Part shown: positions 12,097 to 23,395 of the stretch, piece after piece
Layout of the letters: each line of letters opens with the position of its first letter
Position numbering within the stretch: position 1 is the stretch's first letter
From: Acorus gramineus
Taxonomy: Eukaryota > Streptophyta > Magnoliopsida > Acorales > Acoraceae
Length of the DNA: 64,000 nt
Direction of reading: 5' to 3'
Assembly (NCBI GenBank): GCA_030737835.1
Contig: CM060855.1
Location: 7,727,786-7,791,785 of the forward strand
Notes under the pieces: model-generated
Told to the model about the DNA's origin: nothing
Database searches by the model: none
The model's input: the letters and a program-made list of their open reading frames with translations, nothing else
Program-made: the position numbers and the translations under genes

Positions 12097-15000
12097 ATGG
12101 CATCGAAAGGAGAAGGAGATGTTGAAGCGATCGAGGAGCTGCAGAAGCTACAGAAGCAGCTCGGGAAGAAGCAGACCTTCGAGGCCGCTGTCTCCTCCAT
12201 CGCTGCCCACCTCCGCGACCGTTACGCCTCCGCTTCACCGCCTCTCCGCAGATCGGTTAGATCCCCTTCGCAAACCTCTCGAATGTGTTGTAATTCGACC
12301 TCCATTTTGGTTATTTCGTTTCATCTTCCGTTGATTGAGTTGCGAATTGGATCATTCACGCTTTGTTCGAATAAAAACCATAATTTGTGGTGGAGGTGTT
12401 AATTTTGAATTATTTTTGGGATTCATTCGGAGAAATTCTAGAATTTGAGGTTCTGTAGGAGTCATCGTCATAGATTACCATGAAAAATCCTTCCTTTTTG
12501 TGAATTTTGTGATGAATTTGGTGTTTATGGGTTCAGATATATTCTGCGGTTTGTCGGGTGGCGACTATACTACAGACGAGATATACGGCTCCAGGATTCT
12601 GGCAAGCCGGACTTAGGCTATTTGAAGAGGCAGGGCGCCTCGTTGCGGAGCCTTCGGAGAGGAACCATCTCAGATCATGCGTGGTACGGGCCCGAGAACA
12701 TCTTCATGAGGCGGAATATCCTCCGGATGTCTCAAATTCCGCGCCAGGTGATGCCTTGATGAATGACTCAAGTCATGCGTTGTAGATTTCATGTTACATT
12801 AACACAATGAGGTTTCTTCTAAGGATTCAACTCACTGAGGGTGTTATAATTCTTCATTTTTCAGACACGAGATTTCTTTTTGAAGGGCATCTGACTGTGG
12901 GTCCTGAACCCCCACCACCTGCCTGGCTTGTGGCTCAGAATTTCTTAACAACCCTTGCTGCTACCCAAAATCTTGATGTTGAAGCAGAACCCAGCGTGAT
13001 TGAACGAGACAATAACAATTCTAGAGAAAGTAATTCAAGAATTGATGTTCCGGCTGCTATTCAGGAATTGATTAATAATATGCAAGAGATAGGTGGTGCA
13101 CAGGACCTTGAAAGTGTCATCGAAGCATCTTTGCGGGTATGCATTTTACACTTTTTTAATCAATTCACGTATCATTGATGTGAACATTTTCCTCTTTTGT
13201 GAACTTGGCTTGTTTCTCTTTGAAGTTAGTGTATGTTTGATGGTATTTTCTATATTTTAGCCTAACTGCATCACATCAACATTCCACACAATTATCTGCT
13301 AAAAAATAATATTGAAGTCTTCATTTTTTTTTTGGAAGTATGGTGTACCCAGGATTTGATCTCTTCACTTCTTTCACCGAGGTGGGAGGTGCGTGCTAAC
13401 TTAACCAAAGCTCGATTTGCATATTAAAGTCTTCATGGGACGTAGAGAAGGATAATGAGCGGTGGCCTTTTTGTTTCATATTTTGGAACATAGAATATCC
13501 CGGTATCTGGAAGTGTACTTGACAAAATAATATTAGGTGTGTTGCTAAAATGTGGCTTACATGCATGATCATGTTGGTGACAAATAAAAAAACATATTTG
13601 AGAGTAAATTTTGTTTAGATGTATGAATGGACTAGATCGCAGAGTCTAATTGGGTGTCATTTTTAAAAAGAAAACATAACAGGCTGCCTCTAAAATTCTC
13701 TTTTTAGAGTCCTGCTTTCCCATCCTCTTGTTAGATTAAATTCTTGAATAAACTATCATTCACAGTGTGTGACACGAATTTATAGTAGTATCAGTTATCA
13801 GTGTATTGTTTCACTTTCTGCATTTTTCATCCTGTGGGAACTATTTTAGTAAAAAATTTAAACAAGCCTTCACCATGGGGCTTAGGAGATGATTTTAATG
13901 CACTTGAGAATGTGAGTTTCACTCGTGCTTTAAGGAAGTTGCATTCTGCATATCATTTCTTTTGATCTGGATTGCATGTTGATGAACCTAGTTATTGACA
14001 GCCTGGAATATGAAAGATGCTTTAATGCACAAATCTAGACAATGGACACTATTGTGTTTCTCTCTCTCAAAAAAGGACACTATTGTGAAATGTCACATGG
14101 ATCACTAAATTGTTACCTCTAATGGCATTGCAATAATGTACACAGCACCCATATATCAAAAAGGTTCAATTGCTAAATATAGATAGCGTAATTGCATTTT
14201 TTTTTGTTGGGGTGGGGGGGGTGGGGGTTGTTCAACTGTCTGTTTAAGTAGTTTTGCTTGGTAATGTCAGTCTACCTGAGCAGTTTATTTATAATCTCCT
14301 TGTGTATAAAGTTATTCAAGTCGAGCTCTTTAGATATTATCATTGCTTTATAAAAAAATATAATATTGAAAATACCAAAAAATTCCTACGTTTGCAAGTA
14401 AGTCTGAATGCCCACTGATGATGATATTTGTCTCTTATTTTGTGCAGGAAGTCGGTGCTGGACCGCAAAGACCACCTCCAGCTTCTAAAGAAGTGGTAGC
14501 AAAACTTCCTATTGTTATTGTTACCGAGGAAGTTCTAGGTAGACTTGGGAGTGAGATGGAATGTGCAGTTTGCAGAGAGAACTTGGTCATAAATGACAAG
14601 ATGCAAGAGCTTCCTTGCAAGCATTTGTTCCATCCAGACTGTCTAAAACCATGGCTGGTAAGTTCTTTTGCCTATGAATTTTGTGATTTGTTGATCTTTT
14701 TTTATCTAATCTGACATTCTAGAAATTCTGTTTCATAGAGATGAGGTTGGTTTAATGATGAGGCATTGTCACTTTTAAAGAGAAGGCTGTTGCCTAGAAT
14801 ACAATGTTCAACCCAATGCTAGAAATTTCAGCAACTATTAACCCCCATTAAATTTGATAACATAGTGAAAGAAAACGTTAATTATGGTTTCAAATGGTAA
14901 AAGATGTTCACGTTATGGAAGAGAATGAGAAAAATGGCCCCACAAAATTTCAGAAAACAGAATTCTACAAATTTCACAACCATTAGTTGATCAAAGACAG

Positions 15001-15661
15001 AGAGTAATCTAGATGCAATCTATTTATAATTGTAAGAGTTATTCATCTATACACTGAAAACATCAAAGGCTATTGTTGCTCCAAGAATAATTAATCTTAT
15101 CATGTTCAATGTCTAGAGAAGTAACCATGGGATATAATTTATTTTCTGGGAAGAATTAGGAAAACAGTTGGTGCCATTGAATTTGAGGACGATGCCTCAT
15201 GGTTCATCAAGAAAGAAGGATCCTTGTAGATTAAGCTTTCCCTTGCGTAGTTTGTATTTGACTGTTGATATGAAGACAAACTGATCCTATTGGTTTGACA
15301 TTTAATAGTCAAAGGGTGAAATATCATCATTCTTGCAAGGAAAGGCAGCAGTTGCAGAATGATTGTCAGTACAGGTTTTTCCTATTGTATTGAACAAAGT
15401 TTTGTGCAGATGCAGTAAATTATTCCTTCAACCTGGCCAATATAAAATCAGTTGCTTTTTAGTCGAGCATTTGATTTGGGCTAAATTTTTTTACTTCTCT
15501 ACAATTTGCAGGATGAGCACAATTCCTGTCCAACATGCAGACATGAGCTGCAGACAGATGATCATGCATATGAGAGCTGGAAAGAACGGGAAAAGGAGGC
15601 AGAAGAAGAAAGGAAGGGCGCTGCAAATGCTCTCCGTGGTGGGGAATACATGTATGTTTGA
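12097..15661 (+). CDS. AIP2: RING-H2 E3 ubiquitin-protein ligase, AIP2-like
   Basis: Soluble E3 ligase. In Arabidopsis, AIP2 ubiquitinates the seed regulator ABI3 and so dampens ABA signalling. Coding exons: 12097-12255, 12537-12747, 12865-13136, 14448-14657, 15512-15661, giving 333 aa against about 310 in Arabidopsis. Residues 1-125 are helical and include VATILQTRYTAPGFWQAG, characteristic of the AIP2 N-terminus. A spacer contains AIQELINNMQEIGGAQDLE. The RING-H2 starts at Cys253 (CAVC), continues PCKHLFHPDC and closes with CPTCRHEL across the last intron. The C-terminus is Glu/Lys-rich and ends GGEYMYV. The RING ligands look complete. A SINE-like insertion and a G-rich run lie in intron 3. 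AATAAA at 15784 is a candidate poly-A signal. ABI3 as substrate here is inferred from the family. Confidence 0.94.
13325..13420 (-). mobile_element. SINE-like insertion (copy 1)
   Basis: Read on the minus strand: 'gagctttggttaagtt' (A-box-like), a C-rich middle, 'gagatcaaatcctggg' (B-box-like), then an A-run. This matches the layout of the copy at 57316-57420 in FAB1 intron 1, suggesting a tRNA-derived SINE family. It sits antisense in AIP2 intron 3. No target duplication was fixed. Confidence 0.5.
14206..14229 (+). repeat. G-rich tract, possible G-quadruplex
   Basis: A run of G blocks (GGGG-T-GGGGGGG-T-GGGGG) on the sense strand of AIP2 intron 3. The four G-runs needed for a quadruplex can be drawn within about 20 bases. 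Confidence 0.5.
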
Positions 15662-15787
15662 TAATTTGTTTAGCTAGTGTACAACCAGTGTATTAATATA
15701 CACTTAAAAGAACGGTTTCCTCATATTGGATGTGATTGGTACATTATCTGTAATTGGAGACGCTTACAGCATTCTTTCAATTAAATA

Positions 15788-15790
<3 letters not shown>

Positions 15791-15818
<28 letters not shown>
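15791..15818 (+). repeat. (TC)n microsatellite
   Basis: Fourteen uninterrupted TC units just after a candidate AATAAA in the AIP2 3' region. Confidence 0.9.
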
Positions 15819-15904
15819 CAATGAGAGGAGGATTATCAGTCAGCTTCTACCTAAATATGCCATCTATATATATTTAGGTACCTTTCGGATAAAGAAATAA
15901 ACTA

Positions 15905-16313
15905 TTATGGGGTTTATGATTATTATAGGAATAAATCACTATACCAGTGGAATAAGTGATTTCCTGTTTGGTTATGTGTTTAGTTATTCTCTTTGTTAAA
16001 CGTATTGATGAAGTTTTTGTCATTTAGTTGTCCATGGATAAGTTGTGGATAAAATGTGAATAAAGTGTGGATAATGATTTATAAAAGGTGAAAAAATGAT
16101 TTGACATGTGGTTCTTAATTTATAAGAGGTGATGACAGTTGATTTGACAATAGGGTACTTGGAGGGAGGTGGAATTACTGCACCACCTAATTCCTTCTTA
16201 TAGTGACATCCAAACACCATCCTATACCAACTATCCAAACATGTTTTTTTTATTTGTATTCCAGCCTATTCCAGTCTATTCCCGCATTAACTCTCTACCC
16301 AAATAGCCCCTTA
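15905..16313. mobile_element. Possible Tourist/Harbinger-like MITE
   Basis: The right end, reverse complemented, reads GGGGCTATTTGGGTAGAG and is followed by TTA at 16311-16313. The left end is TTA at 15905, an extra T, then GGGGTTTATG. TTA flanks and a GGGG(C/T)T-type start fit PIF/Harbinger MITEs, but the inverted repeats agree only in short blocks. Confidence 0.35.
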
Positions 16314-17250
16314 GTGATAAGGTTCTTATAGTTCATCACATTCAGGCATGAAAATATTTTCGAGTGATGCAAAGCCATTTTTTTATTAGGTCTAAGGTAA
16401 TGTATCAATACAAGATTACCAGTGGGCAACATGCAGATCAATGAGGGCAAATGAAGAATATGTTCTGTGGTTCAATTGATCCATACATTCCTTGAGGATA
16501 ACTATGATATGTATACGAACCATGTGACTATGGTGAGATGGTGCTGAAAAATGCTTGATACAATGTCAGAGCCTGGTGAGAGGAGATGAATCCATTGTAT
16601 GATGGGCATTCTGATTTGTGTCCTAATTTGGTCACACTTGAGAAAACTGCTGAAAGGCTACCCCTTTATTTTCTTGCCCTGATTTTACCCATGGAAAGCA
16701 TTTTACTGTATCTTTCATTTACTTTTAATGATTTGGAGTAGTCATCTGAAATGAACACCGCAGACTTTATTGGAATAATAATAATCTTACTTATTTTGGA
16801 ATAGCACATGATAAATCAGAATTATTGTCTTATTCTATTTCTTTATCAGTCAGTGTCTGGAATAATGAATGTAGTGCAGATTGGTAGCAGAAAATGTCAG
16901 TATGCTACTGAAAAAAGTAGTTTGCAAGTTGGTTATGGTTGGTATGGTTTTGTATTTGCAAATGCGGTGGAATAATGAACACTGTTATTTAATCATAGGG
17001 TGGTGGTTATGTATAGTGTTCTTTTCCTTGTGTGTGTGACTGTGATTCTGGCTTACAATTTGTCAGTGTCAGAATAAAACAAGTCATATCCTGCCTGTTG
17101 CATAGTGCCTTCTTTTAATACTGGTATATTCATTTATGGTGGAATTTACAAATTGCAACTAAACTTTAGTGATTATTTGTTTCATTTTTACAAATCAACC
17201 AGATGATCCCTCTCCATCAACAATTGCTCTACTTTTCTCCTCTTTAAAAA
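16314..17250. other. Intergenic, nothing recognised
   Basis: No credible ORF, RNA gene or element end between the AIP2 3' region and the first RBR gene. Confidence 0.5.
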
Positions 17251-18344
17251 TCACGAGATGCCTTGGCATCCACTGTGAGATGGACTCCAGGTTGAACCAC
17301 ATCTGTAGCAAAACTCGAATTTACACCTGAAATCAACAAGTGGTATAGGAGTTAATAACACCCAGTCTTCAGTGAGTGATGCAACTAGAATGAAAATCTA
17401 TTCTTATAAAGTGGCTTCTGAAAATCTTTAAAACATTTGTGTGTGCATATATTTGTTTTTGATAGTTCATGCTTATATGTTACACTGTTATTTTCTGTCA
17501 TCTATTTTCCCCGTGACTATCTGTCTGAATTCTGAAGACACGCTGAAACAGTAATGGAAGAAAGCATGCTTACCTAAGACTGAAGAGCAATAAAAGATGT
17601 TTCAAAGTGATTTGTCAAAGCCTGTGAAAGATGAACTTACCTGCATAAAATGTGTGGGCATCCTTCTGTTCTTTCAACAAAAAATTTGCAGTTTGGACAT
17701 TTCATCCAGTTCTGATTCTTAGCAAGCTCAATCAGAGCCATATCTTCTCTCGCTCTTTTGCGAGCTTCGGGTCTCTGAAAATCTCTGCATTCCATTTCAG
17801 AATGCCATGGGACTTTACACTGAGCACAGAAAAGCCTCCTGCAACTTAGGCACTCTGCTTCTCTTATAGGATCCTCTCCATCATTGAGCATAAATGCAAG
17901 GCAGTTCTTGTAAGGGCAGAAAATCTTCTGCTCCTCTTGAACTGCCGCTTCACACAGAGCGTTCCCCCATCTGTCAAATACCTTACTTGGAATGATCGAC
18001 TTACAGATTTCTGGTTCCAACTCTGTCAAGCACGTTGGGTCAGGACAAGTGACTTTGATTATGTTTTCATCTACCTTGGCCTCGACGTGTTTGCTTATAC
18101 AGTCTTGACAGAACACATGGGAGCAGCCTTTGTGTCTGAACATGTGTTCGGGTGCTTTCTCTTCTGTGCAAACCCTGCAGAGAATTCGAAGTCCTGAAGT
18201 TTCTCCAGCACTGTTCGAATGGACGAACGAAGACAGTATTGCTTCTTGGAGCTGCAGTTCTTCGTCTTCATAAATGAAATCCGGAATTGGGTTGTCATCC
18301 TCATCATTAGCATGTGGTATAATACAGGATAATTGCTGCCCCAT
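17251..18344 (-). CDS. RING-between-RING E3 ubiquitin ligase, tandem copy 1 (RBR1)
   Basis: RBR ligases accept ubiquitin from E2 on a RING2 cysteine before passing it to substrate. Exons on the minus strand: 18344-17641 and 17326-17251, joined in phase 2 inside an Arg codon, giving 259 aa. The start is the ATG of MGQQLSC. RING1 spans about 56-105 (CRVC to CPDPTC), the IBR 143-186 (CPYKNC to HSEMEC), and RING2 216-255. The expected active-site Cys229 is in GCPH, with the His present. The N-terminal EELQLQEAILSSF-like helix is shared with the other copies. The protein is short, lacking the Ariadne domain of ARI proteins, and matches compact plant RBR proteins. It is the most downstream member of a four-gene array, all on the minus strand. 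Substrate unknown. Confidence 0.9.
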
Positions 18345-19780
18345 CTCAATCTTGCCCTTCTTTTCAACTAGTAAATTGAAAATTTTCAATGCTGAGTTTT
18401 GAAGGATGATTCAGATTGAGGTGTTTTATTTATAGCTATCTGTGGCCCGATATTTTCTTGTAATGGTTAGGGTCATCAGGTGAAGATTCCTACATCTTAC
18501 AAGATTATAAATCTAGACTGGTCCTCTAGGGAAATTTCAAAGACGCGTTTCTTTATTTTTTTTCTTAAAACTGATTAATCAAAATCTTAGAAGAGATTGA
18601 ATAGTTTATTTATTTATTAAAAAAAAGAGTTCCCTAGATGCAGTAGGTGTGAGGTTTCTTCGTCATGTCATCTTGCATGTTAAATGAATCTGTATTGGCT
18701 AGCAATGGTCAACTGGGGATTTTCCATGATAAAGATGTGTCTGATAATATGATTTTTTTCTTGTTTCCTTGTATATTCATGTTCCATTTCTTGCAAAGCC
18801 CTGTATCGGATAGGCCTCTAAATATTCAATGACTGGAGTGGGGAAATTTATAACAGTTTATAATATTAATATGAACGATGAATATCCAAGTTTATTAGCT
18901 TGATGTTTCTTCTTCTCGGCATATGTAGGGTAAGCTTCTATTTGATGATTAAATAGACTTCTATTTGACTCCCACAAATAAATATAATCATACCAGTCTT
19001 TTATATTTTTTTTTTTTCTAATATAATGCTCTTTCTTCCTACTCAAGTTTGAATTAATTAGACCATTGATTGTTTGCTGATGTCATGATGTTCTGCTTGG
19101 GTATATTTATGATACTCCATATGTAGGGTAAGCTTCACATTTCTTATGCTTTTTTTAGATACTAATTTTTCCTACCTAATTGAATCTATAGATTAAATAG
19201 TTTACTGGATATCTAAGGAGGTTCCCATCCCCTGAAACATATAGAAAAGTGAGAAGAAACTTCCTTTTGTGTGTTTGAGCTTCCTTCTTTCCTTCTGGCC
19301 AGGCAAGCAAGGCACTGAAAGCTCATAGAACCTCTCAAAGGCCAGGTCACATCACATTGTTTGCAGCAAGTTTTAAATTCTTCCTTGTGGTATTTCTTTA
19401 TTTACATGCAAATTCTAATAAAATTTATTCACGAGTCAAACAGTTTGCTGTTGAGGTAGAGTGATTATGGATAAAGCAAATCTATCAAAAATAATGGGAC
19501 TAATCAAACAGGGCCTCAGTAATTTTTTCTGACTAGGTAAAAGTTTTGTTCCACCTTGCTTTTCATGTATGGATTGACAAGCACTGTTTAAAGACATTCA
19601 GCTTTGCAGGTACAATTTACATTCCATTAAGACCTTACAGTCAATACCAATTTGTGGCATGTTATATTCTATATGGTTTGAATACTAAATTTAGCATCAT
19701 GAAGTGACAACAACAACAAAAAGAAAGGGTTATGCTCCAATCATTCGGTGTGTAGAAATCATTATCTAAATCTAACATAG
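18345..19780. other. Intergenic between RBR1 and RBR2
   Basis: Upstream DNA of RBR1. The only structure noted is an exact 19-base direct repeat (catatgtagggtaagcttc) at 18920-18938 and 19118-19136. No gene seen. Confidence 0.5.
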
Positions 19781-20361
19781 ATATAAGCTACAAAGCACGG
19801 ACATTTCCCCGGAGGCCCCATACACGTGTCGGACAAGGACACAGACACGGCATGGATACAGCATGGACACGGACACGGCTGCAGCCGTGTCTGCCTTCAT
19901 TTTGTCTTGGACACGGCCCAGGACACGCCTGGGATACGGCCTAGGACACGGCCCAGCCAGTTTCTGTCCAAAAGTAAAAAAGAAAAAGAAAAGGAAGGCC
20001 CAAACATAGCCCACAAGCATTTAACCAATTTAAAACATCTTAAAACAACTCATTTAAATAAAATCTCTTTCTTAAAGCTAAAAATAATAATGATTTATTA
20101 GTTTAAAACAGTGATTTATAAAAACAGTGATTTATTATTTAAAACAATAATTTATAAAAACAGTGATTTATTAGTTTATACAATTGATTATAAATAATAA
20201 ATTAAATAAAATGTGTTTGTTTATATAAAATAATGATACATATTTATTTATTATATTAATTTATTTGTTGTCGTATTTTAGCGTCTTACTTTTTCAAAAA
20301 TTGTCACGTCGTCGTGTCCGTATCGCCGTGTCATCGTGTCCGTGCTTCAAAGGATATAAGC
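19781..20361. mobile_element. hAT-like non-autonomous element with 8-bp target-site duplication
   Basis: An 8-bp direct repeat ATATAAGC lies at 19781-19788 and 20354-20361. The 565-bp element between starts TACAAAGCACGGACA, and its other end reverse complemented reads CCTTTGAAGCACGGACA, so the termini share AAGCACGGACA. Subterminal DNA is packed with 'ACACGG' repeats on the left and their complement on the right. The middle holds AT-rich repeats of 'cagtgatttat'. An 8-bp duplication with short inverted ends fits the hAT superfamily. No transposase. Confidence 0.78.
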
Positions 20362-20592
20362 ATTAATTTTGGGAGTTAGTGGTAATGGATCCTGTTGACT
20401 GACATCAACTCCAAAACGATACTGGATCAATTAATTGATATGTCCCAATCATCTACAGGTTTTTTTTTTTATTTGATGAAAGATCCCATAAGGTCAAATA
20501 CACTTGAACAATTCACTAAATAAAAAAACAGACTCCATAACACAATTCACCATTCATGTTCACTCAACACAATCCAAGACCATGATCAGAAT

Positions 20593-21488
20593 TCAATTGT
20601 TCTGGCAATTATAGTGAGACTGACTCCAAGCAGATCCACATCCTTGGCAGAATTCATGGCCACACCTGCAATACATGTGCAAGAAAAAACAATAAAAACC
20701 ATGTACACAGAACAATATGAATTTAAGGCATCAAAGGAATACATGCCATATGTGGAAACTGACCTGCAAGAGAAATGGGGACATCCTTCTGTTTTCTCCA
20801 CAAACACCACGCACACCGGACATCTCCTCCACCTCTGACCCTCCACGAGCCTCATCAGAACAAGATCGTCGGGATCTCTCTCGTGTGCTCCCAAAGCCTG
20901 GAATTCCTCACAACTCATCTCCGAATGCCACGGAACATCACATTGGACGCAAAACATTCTGTTGCAGTTTGGGCACTCTGATTCTCTTATGACCTCCTCC
21001 TCTGAATCATAGACCATGAACGCGTTGCAGTCTCTATATGGGCAGTACATCCTCCGCTCCCCAACGATGGCAGTCTCGCAGAGAGCTTTGTTCCATCTCT
21101 CAAACACTTCACTGGGAAGAAATTCTTTACATGCCTCAGGCACCAGGACTGCATGACACTCTGGTTTGGGGCATCGGATCGAGCTTATGTTCTCTTGAAT
21201 CTTTGAGTCTATGTGTTGGATTATGCAGTCTAAGCAGAACAGATGGTCGCATATTTCATTGTCGAACATCTCTTCCAGTGATTTGTCTTCCATGCAGATC
21301 ATGCAGTTGAGTGTTAGAGTGGTGGTGGTGGTGGTGGTTGTGATCGATGAAAAACACATCAGCACTTCTTGGAGTTGCAGCTCTTCGGCGTAGGTCTCAT
21401 CTGAATGTGGGTAGATCTCTTTGTCTGATATGACTGAGATCAAGGCCATGGCTTGTTCATCATAGTTGAATGGTGTGTTGTGTGCCAT
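20593..21488 (-). CDS. RING-between-RING E3 ubiquitin ligase, tandem copy 2 (RBR2)
   Basis: Minus-strand exons 21488-20764 and 20665-20593, joined in phase 2 in the same Arg codon as the other copies, give 265 aa. The start is the ATG of MAHNTPFNY; an upstream in-frame TTG is not used. The shared N-terminal motif TYAEELQLQEVLM is at about 32-44. A Thr run at about 50-57, encoded by a triplet repeat, precedes RING1 (Cys62 to Cys111). The IBR covers about 149-193. RING2 covers 223-262 with expected catalytic Cys236 in GCPH and the His kept. The ending is SQSHYNCQNN. All zinc ligands appear intact, so an active E3 is expected. Biological role unknown. Confidence 0.9.
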
Positions 21489-22404
21489 TTTTATGTTTCC
21501 CCTCAGAAACACAAATGATAGAAGGGCTTGGGGAGACAACTTTGCAATAGCAATAATTTATGGAGAGTTTGGTGTATGATATATAGATTTTCTTTCTATA
21601 ACTAGATATGGCTAGTGATGATGAAGTTTCAAAGATGGTTGTAGCCTTGTAGGAAGTTGGGATTGGTATTCTTAATATTATTGGCTTCTAACAACTAATA
21701 TGGACCAATTCCTAACTAATGTTTTACCTTGTCAATAAAGAATGATATGAGTTCACAATGAAAGATGAATTAATCAATCAACATTAATGAAGAAACACGG
21801 TTTCAACGTAATGGTGGTGTCCAGTGGAAGAAGATTCGATGAAATTTGTAGGGGGAACAGGAACCCACAAAGTCTACGACAATGTTCCAAGTCAGTGTTA
21901 ACTAACTTCCAAGAAAACAAGACTGAATAAGCTCTTGTTATTATCTTCCATATATATACCAAGCACAAAAATAATTGTATATATACCCCCTCAGTAAAAA
22001 ATATATAAAAAAAACTTCAATTATCCATCAATTGTTCTTTCTTATTTATGAAAGAGTACTGTTGTATTCAGACTACCGTATTATTTGATTAACCATCAAT
22101 TATTATTTCATTCTTTTTTCTTTCTTTTACTTCAAATGGCACTAATGTATATGCACTATCCCTCATACACAACATAGAAGCACCATAATGCATTTCACCA
22201 TTCATATTCACTCACATAACCAAACAATTTTGTGACTCCATGTAAACTCAAGCCAAAATAAACAATTAGAACCAATAAAATCCAGCTCTTATTTCAGCAA
22301 TTCTTCAATCAAAGTGAGACTGACTACACAAAAATAACAAACTACCCAGTTGCATTAAAGCGCATGAATCATCAATTATCATGAAGAAAATAAACACAGT
22401 AACA
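21489..22404. other. Intergenic between RBR2 and RBR3
   Basis: Contains the presumed RBR2 promoter (next to 21489 on the minus strand) and RBR3 3' sequence. No other gene or repeat noted. Confidence 0.5.
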
Positions 22405-23395
22405 TCATTTTCTGCAATCCAAGTGGGCAGTAGTCCAAGCTAATCCACAGCTATAGCAAAATTCACAACCACACCTGAAAAACCCCAAAAAGATATAAAA
22501 AAAGTGAACATCATTAGTGATATACACTCAAAACACTTCTACATACGCCACATCATCTAATGTAATATATGAATACTCTATTAAAATAACATAAAAACTA
22601 AAGCATAAGAGCAGACCTGCATTTCATGTGGGGGCAACCTTCAGTCCTCTCAACATACATCCTGCACCTTGGGCAGCTCCTCCACTGCTTCCTCATCGCG
22701 AGCTCGACAAATTTCATATCCTCCAAATCTTTCTCATCACCTCTCAACCCCTGAAACTCCTCACACTTTAACCCACTGTGCCACTTCACTTTACACTGCA
22801 CGCAGAACAGTCTATTGCATGCAGGGCACTCTGCCTCCCTCACATTAACCCTCCCAACAACATCATCACCCAACAACAATGCCGAGCAGTCCTTGAAAGG
22901 GCAATAAAACCTCTCTGAACCCATCAACGCAGACTCGCATAGCGCCTTGTCCCACCTTTCAAAGACCTCGGGAGGGACGAATGCACGACAGAACTCTGGC
23001 TCCAACGTGCCCATGCAACCGATCTCAGGACATCTGATCGACGACATGCTGATGTTCTCTTGTAATTGGGCGGCAATGTATCGGCTTATGCAGTCATGAC
23101 AGAAGGAGTGGGTGGCGCATGAGGGGCTGTTGGTGTTCTTGAACATGTCTTCTGATGGTTTTTCGTCCATGCAGACGCCACAGAAGATATGGGACCCTGA
23201 GGACTGGCCAACTTCTCTTGTTGGGGACTTGAGTAGTGGTGGGAATGCTTCCTGAATTGGGAGGGAAGAGAGGATGCATGACATGAGGACTTCTTGGAGG
23301 TGGAGCTCCTCTGCATAGGTTTGATCTGATATTGGGAAGAGTTGGTCATGGTCTGATAGCGCTGACAAGTAAAACTCATCCACACATTCCTCCAT
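22405..23395 (-). CDS. RING-between-RING E3 ubiquitin ligase, tandem copy 3 (RBR3)
   Basis: Minus-strand exons 23395-22617 and 22474-22405, phase-2 junction as in the other copies, 282 aa. The ATG of MEECVDEFYL was chosen; the longer reading uses a GTG. The shared motif TYAEELHLQEVLMSC is at 27-40. RING1 runs from Cys72 (CGVC) to Cys127, the IBR about 165-211 (CPFKDCSALL to CKVKWHSGLKC), and RING2 241-280 with expected catalytic Cys254 in GCPH. The gene looks intact. Its N-terminal half and upstream DNA recur in RBR4 about 4 kb away with few differences, so it is the closest living relative of the RBR4 donor copy. Confidence 0.9.

Noticed and set aside
12035..12238. Arg-rich minus-strand ORF over AIP2 exon 1
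   Set aside because: Antisense shadow of the AIP2 coding exon.
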